Assembly (NCBI GenBank): GCA_034437035.1
Contig: DAOTUI010000199.1
Location: forward strand, 1-29,040
DNA from: CAKZQX01 sp034437035
GTDB taxonomy: Bacteria > Chloroflexota > Chloroflexia > Chloroflexales > Chloroflexaceae
Direction: 5' to 3'
DNA length: 29,040 bases
A program made the position numbers and the translations under genes. Below are positions 15,466 to 22,189 of this stretch, piece after piece (within the stretch, counting starts at the first letter, position 1; each line of letters begins with the position of its first letter). The notes below the pieces were generated by a model. It searched no databases. It saw nothing but the letters and a program-made list of their open reading frames with translations, and was not told where the DNA came from.

Positions 15466-17142
15466 CCCTTCGCGCTCGGCCTGCGTCTTAATCATCCCCT
15501 GGGCGCGGGCGCGGATCAGCGCCGCAACACACTGGGCGTCATACTCGGTGCCCACCGCACTGGACAGAATGCTAAAGGTCTGCTCAATCGACATCGCCGG
15601 ACGGTAGGGGCGCGAACTGGTCATAGCGTCGAAGGCATCGGCGACGGCGACAATCCGCCCGATCAGGCTGATCGCATCACCCTTGAGCCCCAGCGGATAG
15701 CCGCTGCCGTCCAGTCGCTCATGATGCTGGGCCAGGGCCGATGACTCTTCGCGCAGCAGTTCCTCCAGATCGGCGTCATGCAGCAGTCGAACGCCATAGG
15801 TCGGGTGGAGTTTCATCACGCTCATTTCGTCGTTGGTCAGATGTTCCGGCTTCTTCAGGATGGCATCGCCAACGCCGATCTTCCCGACATCATGCAGAAT
15901 CGCGCCGATCCGCACATGGTAGAGCATCTCCTGGGACAGCTCCATTTCACGGGCAATCGCCACGGCGAAATCCGCTACCCGCTGGCTATGTCCCCGCGTG
16001 TAGGGATCTTTGAGATCAATCGCACCGGTGACGGCCTTGATAATCCCCAGGAAGAGCCGAGAATTTCGCTCATAGAGCCAGGCCAGTTGCAACACAGTTG
16101 CCGCCTGGCTTGCCAGTGTCTCAAACAGGCTGACATCCTCAGCGCTAAAGTTCTGTCCATCGCGCTTGTTGAGCGCCTGCGCGCCACCAACGATTTTCGC
16201 GGGCAACACCCCCGCACCGCTGCCCAGGTGAATGGTAGGCGCGCGCAACGGCAGACAGAGGATCGAACGGGTGACAAACCCACTCTGCTGATCAATTTTG
16301 CGGTAGAAACGGCTGTCATTACGTACATCATTGACCAGCACCCGCTCGCCCTTGCTGGTGACATAGCCGATAATGCCCCGACCGGCAGGTACCCGCACCT
16401 CCTCGTCGCGCAACTGGCGGCTCTCCTTACCCGTTGCCGTCTGCAGAACCAGATCGCCCGTCCGCTCATCGCGCAACCAGATCGAGGTTGCCTCAACATT
16501 GAGCAACTGGCTGGCATGATGCATAATCCGCTCAAGCAGTTGATCGCGGTCCAGGGTAGTCGTGATATGCGAGACAATATCGACCAGCGCCTGCAGCCGC
16601 CGCTCGCGCCGCCGGGCATTGACCAGCATGCGCGTCTTTTCGATCTCGACCGCCAGTCGCTCGCACAGCAGTTGCGCCAGGGTCACATCGTCCGGATCAT
16701 CCACCACGGTCAGCGGCAGATCAAAGATCTCCACGGCTCCCAGGGGTTGATCTTGCAGCAGCAGCGGCAAACAGTAGACGGTCCGAAACCCCATTCCGGA
16801 GAGCGCACCGATGGACTGGTTCCAGAGCGGCTCGCGGGTCACATCGGAGATAAAGAGCGGCTTGCGTTCACGCACCACATACCCGGCCAGGCAGCGGTCT
16901 ACCGCAAAATGCTTGCCCAGTAGATGCCGGATCGTCGTATCGCCCCGGATCACGGTCAGCACCTGCTCATCACCCGTCGGCTCATACAGGTAGAGCACCC
17001 CGGCCGGCGCTTGCAACACCTGCATCAGCAACGCAAGCATCTGTTCAAGCAGCGGGTCAAGTTCCGTACTGGCGGCTATCTGATTGGCGCGCTGCATGAA
17101 GGTGATGAACTGTTGCATTCTGGTCGGTTGCATGATCGTCAT
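15463..17142 (-). CDS. GAF-GAF-HD-GYP cyclic-di-GMP phosphodiesterase
   Basis: This is a cytosolic signalling enzyme predicted to hydrolyse cyclic-di-GMP, 559 aa from ATG 17142, which has AGGAG 7 nt upstream. A longer frame to 17187 has a Cys-rich, non-family leader and is rejected. The order is an N-terminal helix, GAF domain 1 (about 25-165), a linker helix, GAF domain 2 (about 185-345), then HD-GYP (about 370-550). The catalytic signature is intact: GAILHDVGKIGVGD with His417-Asp418, HHERLDGSGYP with Gly481-Tyr482-Pro483, and ADAFDAMTSSRPYR. The GAF ligands are unknown. No diguanylate cyclase is encoded nearby. Confidence 0.93.
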   Translation of the reverse strand: MTIMQPTRMQQFITFMQRANQIAASTELDPLLEQMLALLMQVLQAPAGVLYLYEPTGDEQVLTVIRGDTTIRHLLGKHFAVDRCLAGYVVRERKPLFISDVTREPLWNQSIGALSGMGFRTVYCLPLLLQDQPLGAVEIFDLPLTVVDDPDDVTLAQLLCERLAVEIEKTRMLVNARRRERRLQALVDIVSHITTTLDRDQLLERIMHHASQLLNVEATSIWLRDERTGDLVLQTATGKESRQLRDEEVRVPAGRGIIGYVTSKGERVLVNDVRNDSRFYRKIDQQSGFVTRSILCLPLRAPTIHLGSGAGVLPAKIVGGAQALNKRDGQNFSAEDVSLFETLASQAATVLQLAWLYERNSRLFLGIIKAVTGAIDLKDPYTRGHSQRVADFAVAIAREMELSQEMLYHVRIGAILHDVGKIGVGDAILKKPEHLTNDEMSVMKLHPTYGVRLLHDADLEELLREESSALAQHHERLDGSGYPLGLKGDAISLIGRIVAVADAFDAMTSSRPYRPAMSIEQTFSILSSAVGTEYDAQCVAALIRARAQGMIKTQAEREG

Positions 17143-17170
17143 TTGCCTGCTCCTGCACTCTGGACTAACG

Positions 17171-17209
17171 CAACAAAAAAGGCACAAAGCGACTGCTGCT
17201 TCGTGCCTT
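17171..17209 (-). terminator. Rho-independent terminator after the DUF512 gene
   Basis: On the minus strand a 12-bp stem (17209-17198 with 17190-17179) contains one G-U pair and closes a 7-nt loop. It is followed by a run of six T (17180-17175 read in complement). It lies about 110 bp past the stop of the DUF512 gene and just before the start of the HD-GYP gene, so the latter must have its own promoter. Confidence 0.8.
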
Positions 17210-17321
17210 GCCCTCCCCGGTCTACCTATGACAGACTTACCCTATGCACCCGTACCCGGCAGGTAGCATCCTGATCAACTGCCGGCGACATCATCGTTAC
17301 ACCCGCCGGGTACGGCCCTGC

Positions 17322-18854
17322 TCAGGCGGCGCGTCGCTGATCCAGATGCGCCAGCCCGCGCAGATACTCCACCAGTTCGTCCGGGTCGGCGGCAAGTTCC
17401 ACCGCAATACCGCTCTCCTCAGTCAGTTGCTGGGGCGTGTACTCGTCAAGCGTGCGCATACCGCTGTAGTCAAACATCACGCGCGGCAGGACCGCGTGGG
17501 TGCAACCGCCGGCACGCAGCACCGGCACAACATCCTGCCCCATCAGCAAACCACTGACCGTCACCGTTTCGCCAAAGAACTCATTGACCACCGGCAGCAA
17601 CCGTAACTCCAGCCCCTCAATCTGGTTAAGCCGATCAACCACCGGTTGCATCGTTGGGGCGATCATTGTGCCACACAGCAGCGCTACCCGCGTTGGCTGC
17701 GGCAGGCGGGCGGGCAACCGTCGCTGTGCCGTCGTCCAGGTATCCAGAAAATCCCGCGTCATACCGACGCCATTGGAGTATTGCGGGAAATCATCATAAA
17801 AAGCAGCCGGGGGCACGTCACGCTCCGACAGCAGATAAAACTCATCGCTCGGATAAACCAGGTTCAGCCCCAGATCGCGCCGGTAGTGTTCGCTGTAGGG
17901 CAACAGCAGATCAATCACCCGCGCGGCTTCATCCGGCGTATAGCAGCGCAACGGTACATCGGTTGCCGCCCCCAGGCGCGCACAGAAGCCAAAATCGGCA
18001 GCATCCAAAGCAGGTTGCGCCGCATCGTGCTGCACCTGCTCCGACCAGAGCGGCTGGCGTTCCCAATTGGTATCGATCCACTCCGGCGTCTCATGCACCT
18101 GAATCGCCGCCCGAATCGTTGACGGCTTCTTCCGGTTAAAGCGATATTTCGTCAGCCCAACCGGCACCACCGCAATCGACTGCACCGTTGGGTAGAGCGC
18201 CGCCAGATCTTCCACAGTGCGCTGCAGTGCCGCGCCATCATTCAGACCGGGACAGGCCACCACTTGCGTATGCACACTAATCCCTGCCGCGCCCAGACGG
18301 CGGATCTGCGCCGGCACATCGGGCACATCGGCCTTGCCCAGTAAGACCGCCCGCAACGCGCGATCCGTCGCGTGGATACTGACATGCATCGGCGAGAGAT
18401 GCTGCTGCTCAATCCGCTGCCAGTCCGCCTCGCTTAGATTGGTCAGCGTCACAAAATTGGCATAAAGAAATGAGAGGCGGTAGTCATCATCCTTTAAATA
18501 GAGCGTTTTGCGCATGCCTTTGGGCATCTGCGTCAGGAAACAGAACGGACATTTATTGTTGCAAGTACGCAGCCGGTCAAACAACGGCTCGGTAAAGACA
18601 ATGCCCAGGTCTTCGTCGGGATCTTTCTCAATCTCGAAGACCACCTCGCCCGCGCTGCTGCGCACGAGCAGTTCGATCTCCTCATCGGCGACGGCAAAGC
18701 GGTAGTCGATCACATCGCGCAGCCGCGTACCATTTACGGCCTGCACCACATCACCCGGTTGCAGCCCGAGTTCTTCGGCAATCGTTCCCGGCTGCACATG
18801 GCTGATAACACCACCCTCGCCGGTAATATTCTTTAAATCCGGTTGATACTCCAC
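17322..18854 (-). CDS. PDZ - radical SAM - DUF512 domain protein
   Basis: A 510-aa putative iron-sulfur oxidoreductase of the DUF512 family, function unknown. The start is a GTG (18852-18854) preceded by AGGGG. The N-terminal PDZ-like domain (residues 8-65) contains GGVISHVQPGTIAEELGLQP. The radical-SAM-like centre has a Cys cluster TCNNKCPFCF (Cys98, Cys102, Cys105), suitable for a 4Fe-4S cluster. The C-terminal DUF512 part includes a conserved VALLCGTMIAPTMQP stretch. The gene is widespread in Chloroflexota and Firmicutes. Its usual neighbour der/engA is not present here. It is probably co-transcribed with the small gene at 18938-19375. Confidence 0.9.
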   Translation of the reverse strand: MEYQPDLKNITGEGGVISHVQPGTIAEELGLQPGDVVQAVNGTRLRDVIDYRFAVADEEIELLVRSSAGEVVFEIEKDPDEDLGIVFTEPLFDRLRTCNNKCPFCFLTQMPKGMRKTLYLKDDDYRLSFLYANFVTLTNLSEADWQRIEQQHLSPMHVSIHATDRALRAVLLGKADVPDVPAQIRRLGAAGISVHTQVVACPGLNDGAALQRTVEDLAALYPTVQSIAVVPVGLTKYRFNRKKPSTIRAAIQVHETPEWIDTNWERQPLWSEQVQHDAAQPALDAADFGFCARLGAATDVPLRCYTPDEAARVIDLLLPYSEHYRRDLGLNLVYPSDEFYLLSERDVPPAAFYDDFPQYSNGVGMTRDFLDTWTTAQRRLPARLPQPTRVALLCGTMIAPTMQPVVDRLNQIEGLELRLLPVVNEFFGETVTVSGLLMGQDVVPVLRAGGCTHAVLPRVMFDYSGMRTLDEYTPQQLTEESGIAVELAADPDELVEYLRGLAHLDQRRAA

Positions 18855-18937
18855 AGTGCCCCTGTGTACCCTTCAGCTAGATATTGCACAACTTTTTCAC
18901 AAGAAACTTACAGCATTATAACATAAGCCGGGAGGCA

Positions 18938-19375
18938 TCATTTGCCTTCGTCCAGGAATGCCAGCAACCGCTGGAGTGCTTCCGGGTCTTCCCCCGGCGA
19001 CTCCGGAACAGCACGCAGCGCCAGATCGCCCACGGTCAGGGTCCAGCCCTGCTCCTGGGAGGGCGGCTGCAAAATCGTGATCGCCTGGGTCAACGCAATC
19101 GCGCGTACACCCTGGAGTTTGACCTCCCAACCCTGGCTGCTCAACTCATGTGCAACGGCTTCGGCTTCGCGCCAGCGGAGCAGCGCGGCCCACAACACTG
19201 CCGGCGTCTCGTCCGCGCCGGTTTCAATTAGTGCATCGGCCTCGGGCAGCGGCGCATCACGCCAGAAGAGAAACGGCTCGCGGTCTTCGGGACGTAACGC
19301 GCGTACCAGCACGCGCAGGCCAATCGGCTCGCGGATCAAGTCGGACATAGGCGGTAAACTTTCCCGGTATTTCAC
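18938..19375 (-). CDS. Small conserved-type protein of unknown function
   Basis: I do not recognise this 145-aa protein. It is soluble, rich in Leu, Glu, Ala and Pro, with no signal peptide or membrane helix. Its sequence (for example LRVLVRALRPEDREPFLFW and WEVKLQGVRAIALTQAITIL) suggests an alpha/beta fold. I prefer a GTG start at 19375 because GAAAGGAG (19381-19388, read on the minus strand) stands 5 nt before it. The ATG at 19393 would place that ribosome binding site inside the coding sequence and has none of its own. It ends 83 bp before the DUF512 gene on the same strand, so an operon is likely. Confidence 0.7.
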   Translation of the reverse strand: MKYRESLPPMSDLIREPIGLRVLVRALRPEDREPFLFWRDAPLPEADALIETGADETPAVLWAALLRWREAEAVAHELSSQGWEVKLQGVRAIALTQAITILQPPSQEQGWTLTVGDLALRAVPESPGEDPEALQRLLAFLDEGK

Positions 19376-19437
19376 AGCGACTCCTTTCTTCATTGTACCC
19401 GCTTTTGCAAGTGCGTACCTTTAGCAGCAGCGAAGCA

Positions 19438-19478
19438 GAAAACCTTCCGCGAAGCTGACAGCTTCGCGGAAGGTTTTC
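19438..19478 (-). terminator. Perfect 18-bp hairpin after the exported-protein gene
   Basis: The left arm GAAAACCTTCCGCGAAGC (19438-19455) pairs perfectly with 19461-19478 around loop TGACA. The A-rich left end and T-rich right end make it a potential bidirectional terminator. It lies 20 bp beyond the stop of the minus-strand gene at 19498-20394. Confidence 0.65.
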
Positions 19479-19497
19479 TCGATAAACACACTACTTT

Positions 19498-20394
19498 TTA
19501 GAAATCGTTGGCCTGGGTGGTATCCATGCCGGCAGTTACCGTCCAGGGCTCCACATTTCCGGCAAAATCAACTGCGCGTACCCGGAAGGCAAACTCCTTG
19601 CCCTCAGCGGGACCGAACCACTCCGACAGGCTCGTCGTGTTTGTCAGCCAACTGTGCCAGCCATAGCTCTCGCAGGGCATCCGGCAGACCTGCACATCGT
19701 AGTAGGCAATGCCACTGGCGTTGTCAACACCATTCCAGCGCACCAGGAAGCCTTTCCCTTCGCGGGTAATCTCGACAATCTCGCTGACCGGAGGTGTGGT
19801 GTCGGCCACTGCACCATCATCATCCTGCAGCGTCCGGCCAACAGCGTCAGCAGCCTTAACGGTCACTTTCACCTGGTTGCTCTCGCCCGCGCCACCGTTC
19901 AGCGCATCGTTCCAGTTGTAGTTTGCCCGCAGCGTAAGCTCCTCGTTGATGGGCACGGTCGAGGCCACATTCAACACCACCGTTGCCGAACGGGTCTCAT
20001 CGCCGTCATCGTCGTCATCGTTATTGACCTCGATATAGCGGAAACCCAGCGTGATGCTATCGTCGTTGTAGCTTTCGACCCAGCCACGACTCCCGTCGAA
20101 GCGCACATCTTCCAGGGAAAGCCGGTCTTCGTCAAAATTGAGTGTCACCCGAACATCCTCGGCGGCAGCGGTACCAATATTTTCGACATCTATGTTGACA
20201 TTCAGATCCTCGCCACGCGTAACATACAGGCTCGGATCACTGCTCAACGTAACGATAATATTGGCATTACCGTCAGTTTCCTGGGCAGATGCAATCGAAT
20301 GAACCGTAGAAAAGCTTAACAGTCCACCGATCAGCAGGAAAAGAAAGAGTAGATGTATGTGACGGGGCCAGTGATTTGTTTCTTTGCGATACAT
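19498..20394 (-). CDS. Exported protein with CARDB/DUF11-like and fibronectin-III-like domains
   Basis: A 298-aa secreted protein of unknown role. ATG 20394 has GAGGAGGT 6 nt upstream, a very strong site. A Sec signal peptide (HLLFLFLLIGGLLSF, with cleavage probably after SIASA) is followed by a beta-rich domain (about 40-180). That domain's SDPSLYVTRGEDLNVNIDVE and VTLNFDEDRLSLEDV stretches resemble CARDB/DUF11 or cohesin-like adhesion modules. An acidic loop NNDDDDDGDE may bind calcium. The C-terminal part (about 205-298) resembles a fibronectin-III domain (WNGVDNASGIAYYDVQVC, FRVRAVDFAGNVEPW). There is no membrane anchor or sorting signal. A surface or matrix role is inference. Confidence 0.78.
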   Translation of the reverse strand: MYRKETNHWPRHIHLLFLFLLIGGLLSFSTVHSIASAQETDGNANIIVTLSSDPSLYVTRGEDLNVNIDVENIGTAAAEDVRVTLNFDEDRLSLEDVRFDGSRGWVESYNDDSITLGFRYIEVNNDDDDDGDETRSATVVLNVASTVPINEELTLRANYNWNDALNGGAGESNQVKVTVKAADAVGRTLQDDDGAVADTTPPVSEIVEITREGKGFLVRWNGVDNASGIAYYDVQVCRMPCESYGWHSWLTNTTSLSEWFGPAEGKEFAFRVRAVDFAGNVEPWTVTAGMDTTQANDF

Positions 20395-20669
20395 ATTATT
20401 ACCTCCTCAAGGGAATTATATGCGGTTTGTCGTCTCTCCGGCATATGTTCTATCATTAATTATAGCGCTGCCGCACCGTTTCTACATCGGAGACGGCGTG
20501 TAACCAGACATACGACTTTCGTTGGAGGCGCTATCATTTGTTTGGACGACATGCCACACCTCCCTGTTGCCGGCATGTTATCGAAGATGAGCCCTACCAC
20601 CGGCTTCCCCTTTACATTTACCAGGAAAACGCTCTCACTCAGTTACTCTTACCCACATTAAAAATTTAT

Positions 20670-20786
20670 CTCAGGGAAGCGGAAGGAAATACTCATCCCT
20701 TCTGTGCTCCATCGTCCAGTGGGCGTGGCAGCACCAAGCGGGGGAGAGCAGACCAAGGGATGGATTAAAGTTTCCGCTTCCCTCAG
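20670..20786. repeat. Imperfect 117-bp fold-back repeat
   Basis: CTCAGGGAAGCGGAA (20670-20684) pairs perfectly with TTCCGCTTCCCTCAG (20772-20786). Pairing continues inward less perfectly: CATCCCTTCTGTGCTCC on the left against the complement of GGAGAGCAGACCAAGGGATG on the right. The whole could form one long imperfect hairpin. No ORF is seen. Confidence 0.6.
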
Positions 20787-20980
20787 CGTTTTCTCAAACA
20801 GAGAGAACAAGCGCAAGAACAGAGAAACAGAGGACGAAGAACAAATTATGGTGTTTCGATAGCCGCACGCCCGATGCACTTTGTTCGGTATACCTCTTAT
20901 TCTACAGTTCTCTACACGGGAATCTTGCAAAATCTATGCCAACTTTATGAACAGGTGGGAGCGGTGTTCCCTAAATTAAT

Positions 20981-21054
20981 GAACCAGCGGGAGCATGGCT
21001 TCCGCACTCCAAACGCTGAACCGGCAGCAGCATGGTGCCCGCACTCCAAACAGA
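20981..21054. repeat. Two tandem copies of a 37-bp unit
   Basis: Units 20981-21017 and 21018-21054 match at 28 of 37 positions, sharing GAACC at the start and CCGCACTCCAAAC near the end. A more diverged third unit may begin at about 20949 (GAACAGGTGGGAGCGGTGTT). The second unit contains GCAGCATGGT, also found in the conserved box of the palindromic element family. Confidence 0.65.
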
Positions 21055-21058
21055 ATAA

Positions 21059-21099
21059 CCCGGTGCAGGTGATGCGCAGATGCATGAACCTGCACCGGG
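21059..21099 (-). terminator. Terminator-like hairpin downstream of the HxH protein gene
   Basis: CCCGGTGCAGGT (21059-21070) pairs perfectly with ACCTGCACCGGG (21088-21099) across a 17-nt loop. Read on the minus strand it is followed by TTATTCTGTTT. It lies about 125 bp beyond the stop of the gene at 21223-21969 and could terminate it. Confidence 0.5.
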
Positions 21100-21222
21100 C
21101 AGTACCGGTGGAGAGAACAGTTAACAAAGCAACCACGAAAAAGACGGGTTTATCGTATCGTCAGTGAGTTGTCAGTCTGTTCTCTGTTCGCTGCCCTGTG
21201 TTCTTCCGCTGTTCTTCCACAT

Positions 21223-21969
21223 TTATAGATTGGCACAGGCGATTGTGGGACCATGCTCCACACCAGCATTCTGATGAATATGCAGACTGTAGGCGCCTGC
21301 GTTCAGTTGCTCCTGCGAGAGGCGATCCGCTGGGATCAGCGCGCTTGCCACGACCGGCATCACCGGATCGCTCACCTCAATCGGCGCAGCTAGCCCGTCG
21401 GAGCGGGCCGTGGCGGTGAACGGGACAACAATCGGCGCGGAGAGGTCGCTGCATGATGCACTATGAATATGCCAGGCATGCGCGCCGGCGGGAATATTCT
21501 GAACCTCTACCTGAATTTGCATCCCCTCACCCTCAGGTGCTTGACTGAGAATAACCGTGCCGATCGCGCCGGATCCCTGGGGAACTGTTTCAAAGTTGGA
21601 GCTTACGATAACATTCTCGGCCGTGGCTCCCTCTACCGGCGTGGCTTCCGGCATGGGCGCGGCCCCTTCCGTCGGCGCGGCTTCCGGCATCGGCGCAGCT
21701 TCCGTCGGCGCGGCTTCCGTCGGTGCGGCACCTTCAGGCGGAGCGGTAGCGCCCTCGGCCGGAGCAGTGGCGCCTTCGGCGGGCGCGGCTCCCGGTGTGC
21801 CCAGGCCATTTGGATCACCGGCAAATAGGTAAATCACAACGATCAGGGCCAGCAGACCAAGGGAGGCCAGACCAACAAACACGATCAGCGGTGGACCGCC
21901 CGCCTGACTCTCGGAGGGCTTTCTCAGATCGGCATTTGCGGGTGAGTACGATTCCTTTTCTTCGGACAT
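21223..21969 (-). CDS. Membrane-anchored protein with His-rich CuZn-SOD/CHRD-like domain
   Basis: A 248-aa protein. ATG 21969 has AAGGAGAT about 8 nt upstream. A short cytoplasmic N-terminus precedes one transmembrane helix (PLIVFVGLASLGLLALIVVI, residues about 27-50). Next comes a low-complexity Ala/Pro/Glu/Thr linker (about 55-118) with repeated AAPTE, AAPMPE and GATAPAEGA units. The outer domain (about 120-248) has GTVILSQAPEGEG, AGAHAWHIHSASCSDL and, at the end, AYSLHIHQNAGVEHGPTIAC. The paired His-x-His motifs and single Cys residues resemble the copper-site strands of Cu,Zn-superoxide dismutase or CHRD domains. The order does not let me assert an active dismutase. Metal binding outside the membrane is inference. 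Confidence 0.75.
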   Translation of the reverse strand: MSEEKESYSPANADLRKPSESQAGGPPLIVFVGLASLGLLALIVVIYLFAGDPNGLGTPGAAPAEGATAPAEGATAPPEGAAPTEAAPTEAAPMPEAAPTEGAAPMPEATPVEGATAENVIVSSNFETVPQGSGAIGTVILSQAPEGEGMQIQVEVQNIPAGAHAWHIHSASCSDLSAPIVVPFTATARSDGLAAPIEVSDPVMPVVASALIPADRLSQEQLNAGAYSLHIHQNAGVEHGPTIACANL

Positions 21970-22110
21970 ACGCTATCTCCTTCATTTCAACTGATGACTG
22001 TCGCAACCGGGCACGCCGGGATAACAGTCGCTTACAACCACGCCGGGAAATGATGCAAGAAGCGTGCCATTTTTCGTAGAGAAAAGCAGAGGATAATCGA
22101 ACATCCGTGG

Positions 22111-22116
22111 TATAAT
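22111..22116 (+). promoter_or_regulatory. Candidate -10 element for the restriction-modification gene
   Basis: A perfect TATAAT stands 79 bp before the chosen start codon (22190) and 29 bp before an alternative ATG (22145). No good -35 hexamer is visible at 16-18 bp spacing, so this is tentative. Confidence 0.35.
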
Positions 22117-22189
22117 CGGCGGCACACTCGTCATACACACCTGTATGCGCCAGACGAGGCTTTTTGGAGTTGGAGCTTACGCGAAGCAG

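Larger units (their letters stand above)
20401..21222. other. 822-bp repeat-rich intergenic region
   Basis: No credible gene is seen on either strand. It holds the upstream region of the exported-protein gene, a fold-back repeat (20670-20786), AGAACAAG-type low-complexity DNA (about 20808-20850), a 37-bp tandem repeat (20981-21054), a terminator-like hairpin (21059-21099) and a TTCTCTGTTC-type tract (about 21175-21220). Each is described separately where supportable. Confidence 0.6.

Noticed and set aside
15778..16923. 381-codon plus-strand frame opposite the GAF-HD-GYP gene
   Set aside because: It lies wholly inside a gene with intact catalytic motifs. The translation is Gln/His/Arg-rich and has no ribosome binding site or domain.
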